Shown here piece after piece: positions 15,134-22,468 of a DNA stretch of 26,426 nt (the first letter of the stretch is position 1; every line of letters begins with the position of its first letter). Location: contig JAEWBM010000009.1 in the NCBI GenBank assembly GCA_023391155.1, positions 1 through 26,426 on the forward strand. The letters run 5' to 3'. This DNA is from Acidobacteriota bacterium (lineage in GTDB: Bacteria > Acidobacteriota > Blastocatellia > Pyrinomonadales > Pyrinomonadaceae). Both the position numbers and the translations under genes were made by a program. The notes under the pieces are model-generated. The model was not told the origin of the DNA, did not search any database, and was given only the letters and a program-made list of their open reading frames with translations.

Positions 15134-16231
15134 CTAACGCCGAGCGTAAAAGATCGTTTCGCCGTTGTCCAAACGCGTGGTCGAGAGCCCGTTGCCCGAA
15201 CGGACAACGCGTGATACCACACCATCGATCGTCAGGTAGTTCCCGCTCGTGAAAGAGCCGTAAACCGTCGCACTGCCAATGCGTGCAGTGACATCGCCGT
15301 TACGCGAAATGGTCAGGTCGATGCGCGTACCGTTCGGGCCGGTTCCGCGGAAATTGCCGCGTGCCCATGTCGGAGGTGCGATCTGATTGCCGCCGCCCCA
15401 TCCGGGATTGGGCCAATTGCTGCCGCCGGCTCCGGGCCCGGTCGGATTTCGACCATATACAATGCGTTCGCCGTTATCGATCCGGGTGGTTATGATCCCG
15501 TTGCCTGAGCGCGTGACCCGTGCCTGCGCACCACTGAGATTGAGGATATTCCCGCGGGTGAAAGTTCCGTAGGTCATGCTTTGGCCGACGCTTGCGTTTA
15601 CGCTGCCGTTCGGTGAGATAGTCAGGATGATCGCCTGGCCGGCCGGTCCGGTCGCGTAAAATGTGCCCTGGGCCCAACTCGGAGGATTGATCGTTCCGCC
15701 GACGCCGCCGCCCGGATAGGTCGGGCCCGGCCAATTGCCGCCCCCGCCGCCTGTCCAGCCGCCGCCGGCGATCCCGGGCAGGTCATAGGTGTCTGCCAGC
15801 GTGTTCACGTTATTGCGGAGCTGGTTCCATTGCCGCTCAAGCTGTCGGCGAAATGCGACGCGATTCATCGTCTGGTTCAGCGGGCGTGCCGCGGCGACCA
15901 GGTTCTGCACCTGGTTCCGGCTTCGCCACCAGTCATTGTCGCGGTCAAAATTGCTCCTGAGCCTGTCCGTTTGATTCTCAAAATTGTCTACTTCATCTCT
16001 ATAGGCACGCTTTTGCGACCCGCTGAGATTACTGCGGTCGACAGCCTGTCTGAAATCACGGCGAAATTCGTCGCCTGAATCTTCCAGTCGCCGAATGATC
16101 TGGTCAACATCGCCTCTCGAATAACGGCCAACATAGCGCCCTTGCGCGTCGGTTTCACCCGGCAAAGCTAATAATGCCAGGCCGGCCATGGCAGTTGAAT
16201 AAAAGATTTTCCGTAAAATCGAACTTTTCAT
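15134..16231 (-). CDS. Secreted Gly-rich protein with a duplicated C-terminal domain
   Basis: The 365-residue product has a signal peptide (IFYSTAMAGLALLAL, cleavage probably near TDAQ). A helical, charged region (about 35-150, rich in R, D, N and Q) could form a coiled structure. A Gly/Pro/Trp-rich linker follows, then two copies of a domain of about 75 residues joined by another Gly-rich linker. Both copies begin PxWAxGxF, contain ILTIS-NGSVNASVG or DLTIS-NGDVTARIG, then YGTF/YGSF-T-GN and end in RSGNGxxTTRxDNGExIxYxR. I do not recognise the domain. The open frame extends to 16306, but ATG 16231 has an excellent ribosome site (GGGGAGGAAAT) and places the signal peptide at the N-terminus. 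A terminator lies just past the stop. Location in periplasm or outside the cell is likely; function is unknown. Confidence 0.8.
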   Translation of the reverse strand: MKSSILRKIFYSTAMAGLALLALPGETDAQGRYVGRYSRGDVDQIIRRLEDSGDEFRRDFRQAVDRSNLSGSQKRAYRDEVDNFENQTDRLRSNFDRDNDWWRSRNQVQNLVAAARPLNQTMNRVAFRRQLERQWNQLRNNVNTLADTYDLPGIAGGGWTGGGGGNWPGPTYPGGGVGGTINPPSWAQGTFYATGPAGQAIILTISPNGSVNASVGQSMTYGTFTRGNILNLSGAQARVTRSGNGIITTRIDNGERIVYGRNPTGPGAGGSNWPNPGWGGGNQIAPPTWARGNFRGTGPNGTRIDLTISRNGDVTARIGSATVYGSFTSGNYLTIDGVVSRVVRSGNGLSTTRLDNGETIFYARR

Positions 16232-16360
16232 ATTTCCTCCCCTTTCTTGTGTACAATCGGCACCATAGTCGGCCGAAAATGCGATGATATGGCTCTCAAT
16301 TTTCAAGTTTCGTTACCGCCTTGCTCTCGGATTCGTTTCGCCGCGATTATATTAGAATAG

Positions 16361-16374
16361 TTGTACTGATACAA
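16361..16374. repeat. Short palindrome upstream of queA
   Basis: TTGTA and TACAA flank a CTGA spacer, a perfect 5-bp inverted repeat, 9 bases before the queA ATG and downstream of an AT-rich segment (GATTATATTAGAAT, 16345-16358) that could hold a -10 box. It could be an operator in the divergent 152-base gap between the Gly-rich protein gene and queA. It is short enough to be chance. No other clear element is visible in that gap. Confidence 0.3.
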
Positions 16375-16383
16375 CACACATCC

Positions 16384-17418
16384 ATGGATTCTCTCGACGA
16401 TTACGAATTCGATCTACCGGAAGAGCTTATTGCCGAAAAGCCGCTGGAGGAGCGCTCAGCATCTCGAATGCTGAACGTGGGCCTTTCGTCCCGGTCATTG
16501 GATGACCGCCGCTTCAAAGAGTTGCCGCAAATCTTGCGAGCAGGGGACATAGTCGTCCTGAACAATACCCGCGTCTTTCCGGCTCGGCTGATGGGCAGGA
16601 CGCCAACGGGGGCCCGAGTCGACGTGTTTCTATCTGATGAGATCGGCGACGGCCGCTGGGAGGCGTTGGCGCGGCCGGCCAAACGCCTGCGTGCCGGAGC
16701 GGTCGTTGAATTCGGCAGCGGCCTCACAGGCGAGGTGCTCGAACGGCCGCAGAATGGAAAGGTTCAGATCGAGTTTCGGCACTCGGGAGATTTTTTTGAT
16801 GTGCTTGAGTCCGTCGGCCGCACACCGCTACCCCCTTATATCAAACGCGATCCATCAGCTCCGGACACGGACCGCGATCGCTACCAAACTATCTTCGCGC
16901 GCGAACGGGGTGCGATAGCCGCACCGACCGCCGGACTTCATTTCACGCCCGATATTCTGGATGAGCTTCGCAGTCGCGGGGTAGAAACGGCCGAGATCAC
17001 GCTGCACGTCGGCTACGGCACCTTCGAACCCATCCGGGTTACCGATATTCGCAAACACCGTGTGCTGCCTGAACGTTATTCCGTCTCCCCGCAGGTCGCG
17101 GATCAGCTAAATAATGCTCGGGCGGAGGGCCGCCGAATCATTGCCATTGGGACGACAACCACTCGTACGCTCGAAACGGTCGTCTCACCCGAAGGCGCGT
17201 TTTTGGCGGGTGACGGCCTTGCAAATTTAACGATCCTGCCTGGGTACAGCTTCCGCGCCATCGACGGCCTGCTTACGAATTTCCATTTGCCGCGCAGCTC
17301 GCTGCTTGTTCTGGTTTCAGCTTTCGCGGGACACGACCTTATAATGAGGGCGTATCGCCATGCGGTCCGAGAGCGTTATCGTTTTTATAGTTACGGCGAT
17401 TGTATGCTGATAGTGTAG
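16384..17418 (+). CDS. queA: S-adenosylmethionine:tRNA ribosyltransferase-isomerase QueA
   Basis: QueA transfers the ribosyl part of S-adenosylmethionine to 7-aminomethyl-7-deazaguanine at tRNA position 34, making epoxyqueuosine in queuosine synthesis. The 344-residue product starts YEFDLPEELIAEKPLEERSASRML, typical of the family. It contains VVLNNTRVFPARLMG, WEALARPAKRL, TPLPPYIKRDP, DRYQTIFARERGAIAAPTAGLHFT, the ITLHVGYGTFEPIR block and the C-terminal TNFHLPRSSLLVLVSAFAG (given as separate family blocks). I chose ATG 16384 because the longer frame from 16321 adds 21 residues unlike the family and runs into the upstream control region. The GNAT gene follows after 5 bases. No other queuosine gene is in the window. 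Confidence 0.95.
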   Translation: MDSLDDYEFDLPEELIAEKPLEERSASRMLNVGLSSRSLDDRRFKELPQILRAGDIVVLNNTRVFPARLMGRTPTGARVDVFLSDEIGDGRWEALARPAKRLRAGAVVEFGSGLTGEVLERPQNGKVQIEFRHSGDFFDVLESVGRTPLPPYIKRDPSAPDTDRDRYQTIFARERGAIAAPTAGLHFTPDILDELRSRGVETAEITLHVGYGTFEPIRVTDIRKHRVLPERYSVSPQVADQLNNARAEGRRIIAIGTTTTRTLETVVSPEGAFLAGDGLANLTILPGYSFRAIDGLLTNFHLPRSSLLVLVSAFAGHDLIMRAYRHAVRERYRFYSYGDCMLIV

Positions 17419-17423
17419 TAAAA

Positions 17424-17957
17424 ATGGCAGTTCTCCAGGCAATTCGGAGCCTTTTCGCCCCGGCGGCGCCCCGCCGCTGTGAGCCTGTCGGTTCGGCTCC
17501 CGCCTCTCGATACGCGATACGCCCACTGGTCAAAGAGCATCTCAAAGAGCTGATCGCGGTCAATCTCGAGTGCTTCCCAAACGGCGACAATTACACAAAG
17601 CACACTTTCTCATATCTGCTCGAGGACGCCGCCACCCTCGGCTACCGAATCGATAACGCCTCGGGCGAGATGGCCGGCTTTCTTTTCGTTATGCTTAACC
17701 CTGACGGTGCGGCGCACGTTACGACCGTCGGCGTGCTGCCCGCCCATCGCCGGCGAGGACTGGCCGATCGGTTGTTATCACATCTCGAACACGTCCTGCG
17801 TCTAAAAGGGGTTACGACGGTTGCCCTCGAGGTGCGAGCTTCGAACACAGACGCCCAAAGCGTTTACCGCCGCGCCGGTTATATGGAGGTCCAGCGGCTG
17901 CCCCGTTACTATAACGACGGCGAAGACGGGCTCCTGATGATCCGCTCCATCGTTTAA
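17424..17957 (+). CDS. GNAT-family N-acetyltransferase (RimI-like)
   Basis: The 177-residue product has a GNAT core from about residue 30 to 177. The acetyl-CoA pyrophosphate loop is VLPAHRRRGLA (104-114), preceded by the VTTVGV strand. The late motif LEVRASNTDAQSVYRRAGY (about 135-153) is typical of RimI-like protein or amino-group acetyltransferases. About 28 extra N-terminal residues, rich in Ala, Pro and Arg, precede the core. I prefer ATG 17424 over the TTG at 17400, which would overlap queA by 19 bases and lacks a ribosome site. The stop overlaps the thiE start by one base (TAATG), so thiE translation is probably coupled. The substrate is unknown; RimI-type acetylation of a ribosomal protein N-terminus is one possibility only. 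Confidence 0.85.
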   Translation: MAVLQAIRSLFAPAAPRRCEPVGSAPASRYAIRPLVKEHLKELIAVNLECFPNGDNYTKHTFSYLLEDAATLGYRIDNASGEMAGFLFVMLNPDGAAHVTTVGVLPAHRRRGLADRLLSHLEHVLRLKGVTTVALEVRASNTDAQSVYRRAGYMEVQRLPRYYNDGEDGLLMIRSIV

Positions 17958-18586
17958 TGAAACTCCCGCTTCCGCCTGTTTATCCGATCACCGACCGCCG
18001 TTTGGCAGGGACCGATCATGCCGCTCAGGTTCGTGCGCTCGCCTCGGCCGGGGCCCGGTTCATCCAGCTTCGAGAAAAGGAATTACCGGACGATCAGCTA
18101 TATGCGGAGGCGAGGTCCGCTCTCGAGGCGGCAGTTGACGCGGGCGTCACCTTGATCATCAACGACCGCGTCGATCTTGCGGTCGCTCTCAAGGCTCCCG
18201 GTGTGCATCTGGGCCAGTCAGATCTTACCCCCGATTCGGCACGCAGGCTTTTAGGCCCCGACGCTATCATCGGGTTCTCAACCCACAATATCGGCCAAGT
18301 AAGGGAAGCCGTTAAGATGCCGATCGATTACCTTGCCTTCGGGCCGATCTTTCCAACCTCGACCAAAGAAGATCCGGATCCCGTGACCGGCATCGAGCTG
18401 CTTCGAGAGATTAGCGAAATAGCCGGGCCGATTCCCGTCGTCGCTATCGGCGGCATTACCCGCTTAAATATCTGTAACGTCCTCGCCGCGGGTGCGGCCT
18501 CGGCGGCTATCATCAGTGACCTCTATGTTGATAGCGGCCCGGCCGGAGCATATTCAGAATTATTCAACGCTGTTTTGCGATGCTAA
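17957..18586 (+). CDS. thiE: Thiamine-phosphate synthase ThiE
   Basis: ThiE joins hydroxymethylpyrimidine pyrophosphate with thiazole phosphate to give thiamine phosphate. The 209-residue product has the family TIM-barrel motifs in order: YPITDRRLAG near 9-18, the diphosphate-binding FIQLREKEL (35-43), LIINDRVDLA (67-76), GVHLGQSDL (82-90), IGFSTHN (105-111), YLAFGPIFPTSTK (125-137), and the phosphate-binding VVAIGGIT near the C-terminus. All key residues are visible. It is coupled to the GNAT gene by a one-base overlap. No TPP riboswitch (THI box) is recognisable upstream, which fits expression from the queA operon. No other thiamine synthesis gene is in the window. Confidence 0.95.
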   Translation: MKLPLPPVYPITDRRLAGTDHAAQVRALASAGARFIQLREKELPDDQLYAEARSALEAAVDAGVTLIINDRVDLAVALKAPGVHLGQSDLTPDSARRLLGPDAIIGFSTHNIGQVREAVKMPIDYLAFGPIFPTSTKEDPDPVTGIELLREISEIAGPIPVVAIGGITRLNICNVLAAGAASAAIISDLYVDSGPAGAYSELFNAVLRC

Positions 18587-18594
18587 AAAAGTTC

Positions 18595-18623
18595 TTGCAA
18601 TCTTCCCCGCTTTCGGTAATAAT
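18595..18623 (+). promoter_or_regulatory. Predicted promoter of the PilT-like gene
   Basis: TTGCAA (18595-18600) and AATAAT (18618-18623) are separated by 17 bases; the matches are four and five of six. The leader to the ATG at 18707 would be about 75 bases and ends in a good ribosome site, AGGAG, 11 bases before the ATG. The 120-base gap after thiE supports a separate transcript. Confidence 0.45.
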
Positions 18624-18706
18624 CATTTAGGCGAAGTTCCCAGCACTGACGCCTTCCGACGGTTTACCCGCCTTTCCTTTGACTTTCTTTAGGAGTTTTC
18701 CTTCAA

Positions 18707-19915
18707 ATGAGCTTGCTTGATGTAGCGCCCATTATTGAGCAGATGCTGCTCATTTCCGATAATGTCAGCGACCTGAATTTTTCGTGCGGCCAAAAGCCGC
18801 AGGTCGAGATAAACGGAACACTATACCCCGCCACCCCGCTCGGGCTTGGACGGCTCTCCGCCTTTCAGACCGAGATGATCGCCATGGCAATTCTCCGCGA
18901 CAACGCGGAGGCCGCGGCGCAGCTGGCGAAATACCGCACCGCCGACCTGAGCTATGCTCTGCCGGGCAAGTGCCGCTTTCGTGTAAATATTTTCCAGCAG
19001 CGAAATTCCTACTCGATCGTGATGCGTGTGATTCCGCATGACATCCCGAGCTTTGAATCGCTCCGCATCCCGCCACAGCTTCGGGACATCTGCGAGATCC
19101 GCAACGGCGTCGTTCTTTTAACGGGCCCGACGGGCTCGGGAAAAAGCTCGACCCTTGCGGCCATTATCGACCAGATCAACGAGCAGAAAAGTTATCACAT
19201 AGTGACGATCGAAGACCCGATCGAGTTTTTGCATAACCACAAGAAGAGTACGATCAACCAGCGGGAGGTCGGTGCGGATACAAAAGATTTTGCCTCGGCT
19301 CTTAGAGCTGCCCTCCGCCAGGCACCGAAAGTCATTCTGGTCGGCGAGATGCGTGACCTGGAGACCGCTGAGATCGCGCTCGAGGCCGCCGAGACGGGAC
19401 ACCTCGTTCTCTCGACACTGCACACGATCGACGCGTCGAAAACGATCGACCGCATCATCGGACTTTATCCGAAGAACGAAGAGCGTATCATCCGAACTAG
19501 GCTGGCGCAGACCTTCCGCTATATCGTCTCTCAGCGTCTCATCCCGCGTGCAGACGGCAAGGGCCGCATCGCCGCGGTCGAGATCCTCAAATCCAACCCG
19601 CGTACCCGCGAGTATATTGAAAAGGGTGAAAGCGAGGGCAAGACCTTGCTCGACGCCATTCGCGACGGCGAGATCGACGGAATGCAGGATTTCGACAGCG
19701 TCATCCGCGGCATGATCGAGGAAAAGCTCATCACGCTCGACGACGGCCTGTCGTATGCCACGAACAAGAACAACCTCCTGCTCCAGCTTAAGGGCCTTTC
19801 CTCGACCGAGGATTACATCAATTCAAACGCGCGGCCGATCTCGACGGTTAACGCCGCACCGCCTCCCCCGTCCGCACCGACCCCCGGTACATCGGTCCTC
19901 GACATGATCGAATAG
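18707..19915 (+). CDS. PilT-like type IV pilus retraction ATPase
   Basis: The 402-residue product is a GspE/PilT-family hexameric ATPase. The N-terminal domain (about 1-105) is followed by Walker A GPTGSGKS (140-147), the Asp box TIEDPIE (167-173), Walker B VILVGEMRD with E214, and the His box TGHLVLSTLHT (230-240). The absence of a long N-terminal GspE extension and the AEIALEAAETGHL pattern place it with PilT/PilU-type retraction motors rather than PilB. The C-terminal 35 residues are Pro/Ala-rich (NAAPPPPSAPTPG), an unusual flexible tail. It starts a likely two-gene unit with a zinc-ribbon protein 18 bases downstream. No pilin or pilus assembly gene is nearby, so it may be a PilT2-like accessory motor, and retraction versus another motor role is inferred. 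Confidence 0.9.
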   Translation: MSLLDVAPIIEQMLLISDNVSDLNFSCGQKPQVEINGTLYPATPLGLGRLSAFQTEMIAMAILRDNAEAAAQLAKYRTADLSYALPGKCRFRVNIFQQRNSYSIVMRVIPHDIPSFESLRIPPQLRDICEIRNGVVLLTGPTGSGKSSTLAAIIDQINEQKSYHIVTIEDPIEFLHNHKKSTINQREVGADTKDFASALRAALRQAPKVILVGEMRDLETAEIALEAAETGHLVLSTLHTIDASKTIDRIIGLYPKNEERIIRTRLAQTFRYIVSQRLIPRADGKGRIAAVEILKSNPRTREYIEKGESEGKTLLDAIRDGEIDGMQDFDSVIRGMIEEKLITLDDGLSYATNKNNLLLQLKGLSSTEDYINSNARPISTVNAAPPPPSAPTPGTSVLDMIE

Positions 19916-19933
19916 TCTGCATTTACCACCGTT

Positions 19934-20665
19934 ATGATAATCCGCTGCGATAATTGCTCAGTTTCTCTTCAACTCGACGAATCCAAGGTGCCGAGCGGCA
20001 ATTTCACCGTCCGCTGCCCCCGTTGCCAAAATATGCTCCGGGCGAACAAGGATTCGAAGGTGCCCGGCGCGGGCGCGGTGAAACAGCTTGCCGACAACAA
20101 ACCGGCCCCCGCCGTTTCAGAAGGCGCACAGCAATTTGCCGAAAAAGAGAACGAGTTTGAGATCAATAATGCGCTAAAGGCTCTTCTGGGAGCCCTGCAG
20201 GCCGGTAAGGTCGCACTTGATGGCGACGATGATGCGGGTAAAAAGCCGCGGCGCGTGCTGCTTTGCCTCGGGGACAAACGCGACCAGGTCGCAAAGGTCC
20301 TGGCCGGTGCGGGCTACAAAGTTTATATTGCGGAAACCCCGGCACAGGCGAACGAACGCCTGCGCGAGGGAAAGACCGAGATCGTGATGTTCTCCCCGGA
20401 CTTTGCCGCCGAATACGGCGGTGCCGCCATTCTGCAGCAAAAGGCCAACGCGATGTATTCATCGGAGCGGCGCCGGCTGTTCCTCATCTCGCTTGAGGAT
20501 AACGGAACCACGATGAACGCGCACGACGCATTTCTTCGCAATTTAAATCTCATTATCAACACTGCGGATATCCCGCAATTGCCGCTGATCCTGAATCGGG
20601 CACTTCTCGACTTTAACGACCTTTATCACTATCTTAACCGCGGCTTAGGCGTCGAGCCGATCTAG
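19934..20665 (+). CDS. MJ0042-type zinc-ribbon protein with a degenerate receiver-like domain
   Basis: The 243-residue product starts with a zinc ribbon of two CxxC pairs, C5/C8 and C28/C31, in the pattern MIIRCDNC...RCPRC typical of MJ0042 domains. A low-complexity linker (about 38-75) and an acidic helix with DGDDD near 96-100 follow. Residues about 106-220 resemble a receiver fold by alternation of strands and helices (RRVLLCLGDKRDQVAKVLAGAGYKVYIAET, read as two strands and a helix). The usual acidic pair, the phospho-acceptor position and the conserved Lys are not evident; D156 in MFSPDF is the closest Asp. So it is probably not phosphorylated. Its place 18 bases after the PilT-like gene suggests a regulatory partner of the motor. 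The receiver assignment is tentative; the zinc ribbon is clear. Confidence 0.7.
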   Translation: MIIRCDNCSVSLQLDESKVPSGNFTVRCPRCQNMLRANKDSKVPGAGAVKQLADNKPAPAVSEGAQQFAEKENEFEINNALKALLGALQAGKVALDGDDDAGKKPRRVLLCLGDKRDQVAKVLAGAGYKVYIAETPAQANERLREGKTEIVMFSPDFAAEYGGAAILQQKANAMYSSERRRLFLISLEDNGTTMNAHDAFLRNLNLIINTADIPQLPLILNRALLDFNDLYHYLNRGLGVEPI

Positions 20666-20707
20666 TATCGCGGATCGCGCCGGAGAAAATATCTCGGGCG
20701 TAACGAT

Positions 20708-20795
20708 ATTGTAGGGGCAGGGCAACGCCCGGCCAGAGTCTTTGCCTCCCCGGGCGACTCGCCAACGGGCAGCCGTAATTGCTGCCCCTACAATT
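20708..20795. repeat. MITE/REP-like element with perfect 13-bp inverted ends
   Basis: ATTGTAGGGGCAG (20708-20720) and CTGCCCCTACAAT (20782-20795, counted from the C) are perfect inverted copies that bound an 88-base GC-rich element. Inside it, GGGCAACGCCCGG and CCGGGCGACTCGCC form further partial inverted pairs. It encodes nothing and fills the gap between the stop codons of the convergent zinc-ribbon gene and holA. The GTAGGGGCA end motif resembles short mobile repeats found in many bacterial genomes, but one copy cannot prove mobility. It may also end transcription from both sides. Confidence 0.65.
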
Positions 20796-20810
20796 CAAAT
20801 TTTTAAGGGA

Positions 20811-21866
20811 TCATTCAGCGAGCGCTATCTCGCAAAAGAGCATTTCGAACTGCAGCCGCGAACCTTTTGGCCCGCCCCCGCCGAGTGATGTCTTTATCGC
20901 GAGATCCACGTCGGCGAGCCGCCGTAGGCAGTGCCGGAGCTTTTCGCCGTCCGCCCGTCTCGACGACGACAAGAAAGACTGCCGGTCGCTGTACCGGACC
21001 TTGACGGCCTTTGCGACCTCATCCGTGGGGGCACCTGAGGACATCAGCTCCTTGGCGATAAGCATCCTTCGCAGGTTGTAAGAGACGAGTCCGAGCAGCG
21101 CGAGCGGTTCCGCGCCGTCATCGAGCGTCTTTTTGAGCACCGCCAGCGTCTGTTGCTGACGGCCGGCGACAAGATGGTCGGTTAGGTCAAAATGGTTCGC
21201 CTCGCGTGTATTCGCCACGAGCCCCTCGACCAGGTCGACGGTTATGCCGGCGGTGCCATGCGCTGCTGCCGCGAGCTTGTCCGTCTCATTAGCAAGCCGG
21301 TGAAGGTCGGCACCCACGAGCGAGACCAGCAGCTTTAGCGCTCCCGGCTCCGCCTTTACGCCCAATTCCTTTTCTGCACGGTTGCGGACCCATCCGAACA
21401 GCTCGGTGTCGTCAAGGGGCTTAAACTCCACGGCCGCGGCCTTCTCCTTCAAAAGGCTCGCCATTTTTCGGTTGCCGTTCAGCTCATCGGCGTTTATCAA
21501 TACGATCGTGTGCGGCGAGGGGGCGGTTAAATAGGCTGCGACCGCGTCGAGGTGTTCCTCTTTAAGCGAATCTCTGTTCGAAGTTGCCGCGACCCGCACG
21601 CCCGTGATCCTAATCACGCGCCGCTTAGCCATCATCGGCAGCTGCTGCGCCGCGGACAACGCGTCAATGATATGTGCAGGATCCCGGTCCAGATCGAAAA
21701 CGTCCTCGTTGAAATCCCGAAGCTCGCCCTCGTCAAACGCCCGGTCCGCGATAAAACGCGCGGCGGTTTCGCGAAGATAGACCTCGGGTCCAAATAGAAC
21801 GTAAACGGGCTCAAACGTCCGCTCCCTGGCGTGCTCCCGCAATTTGTTTAAGTGGATCTGGGGCAT
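20811..21866 (-). CDS. holA: DNA polymerase III subunit delta
   Basis: The delta subunit is the wrench of the clamp loader that opens the beta sliding clamp. The 351-residue product has the expected length. The N-terminal PVYVLFGPEVYLRE block (about 20-33) is typical, followed by the central AAA+-like region with RRVIRITGV and HTIVLINADELNGNRKM. The LVSLVGADLHRLANETDKLA block (about 205-225) and a C-terminal collar domain with LLGLVSYNLRRML complete it. Like other delta subunits it has no Walker A motif. It lies 15 bases after an LptE-family gene, the same pairing as lptE-holA in enterobacteria. It is the last gene of a likely folP-lptE-holA operon and ends just beside the inverted-repeat element. 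Confidence 0.92.
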   Translation of the reverse strand: MPQIHLNKLREHARERTFEPVYVLFGPEVYLRETAARFIADRAFDEGELRDFNEDVFDLDRDPAHIIDALSAAQQLPMMAKRRVIRITGVRVAATSNRDSLKEEHLDAVAAYLTAPSPHTIVLINADELNGNRKMASLLKEKAAAVEFKPLDDTELFGWVRNRAEKELGVKAEPGALKLLVSLVGADLHRLANETDKLAAAAHGTAGITVDLVEGLVANTREANHFDLTDHLVAGRQQQTLAVLKKTLDDGAEPLALLGLVSYNLRRMLIAKELMSSGAPTDEVAKAVKVRYSDRQSFLSSSRRADGEKLRHCLRRLADVDLAIKTSLGGGGPKGSRLQFEMLFCEIALAE

Positions 21867-21881
21867 TGGCTGACCGCCCGT

Positions 21882-22460
21882 TTACTTTTTCTCTTCCCGA
21901 ACGCCTATGCCGTTGATGAAAGCCGACACCGCGGATTCCGCAAAGCTCCGTGCTATACGGTCGACGGCTGGGTCTTCTTCGTTAAAGAACGACCGCGGAT
22001 CGGAGGAAAACTCGAACGAATCGCGAAAGACGAAATTCTGATTATCGAAAAGTATCTTGTCCTCTTTAAGGTCACGGATCGTCACCGCCGAGACGATCGT
22101 TACCTCGTATACGCGGGCACGGCCCTCACGGTCGAGTAGTACGCCGGTAAAACTGAAGTCGCGTATCGTCCCCTCAATGACGGCATCTGCACCCTCGAGG
22201 TTGCCTTGTACTCGGAGGCCGCTGCCGCGGCGGATGATCTCGCGGGTAACGGCCTCGGTAAATCGCGATTCGACCCTGTACCTCAGCCCGCGAGCCTCGG
22301 CCTGAAATGCCGGCACCGCGACCCTGCGGATATGTTTCGGCAGCCCGGAATTCGTCACCGGCTTGTAACAATCCGTTGCACCGAGAGAGAACAGAGCCGC
22401 GATACATAATGCAGCGCATTTCGCAGCGACAGAGGATCTTCGAACAGGATCAAGTTTCAC
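21882..22460 (-). CDS. lptE: LptE-family LPS-assembly lipoprotein
   Basis: LptE plugs the LptD barrel and helps insert lipopolysaccharide into the outer membrane. The 192-residue product has an N-terminal export signal (CAALCIAALFSLGA, about 15-28) ending in C31-Y32, then YKPVTNSGLPKHIRRVAVPAF, a typical LptE start. Residues 60-110 give the RYRVESRFTEAVTREIIRRG helix, and the later part a beta-sheet with TIVSAVTIRD. The lipobox reads GATDC, with Asp just before the Cys where Gly, Ala or Ser is usual, so lipidation is uncertain. Position next to holA, as in enterobacteria, supports the assignment. Eight bases separate it from folP. The gene implies a diderm cell envelope with LPS. Confidence 0.8.
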   Translation of the reverse strand: MKLDPVRRSSVAAKCAALCIAALFSLGATDCYKPVTNSGLPKHIRRVAVPAFQAEARGLRYRVESRFTEAVTREIIRRGSGLRVQGNLEGADAVIEGTIRDFSFTGVLLDREGRARVYEVTIVSAVTIRDLKEDKILFDNQNFVFRDSFEFSSDPRSFFNEEDPAVDRIARSFAESAVSAFINGIGVREEKK

Positions 22461-22468
22461 GTCTTTGG

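Noticed and set aside
17957..17957. Possible TPP riboswitch ahead of thiE
   Set aside because: The one-base overlap with the GNAT gene leaves no leader, and no THI box is seen within the upstream coding sequence.
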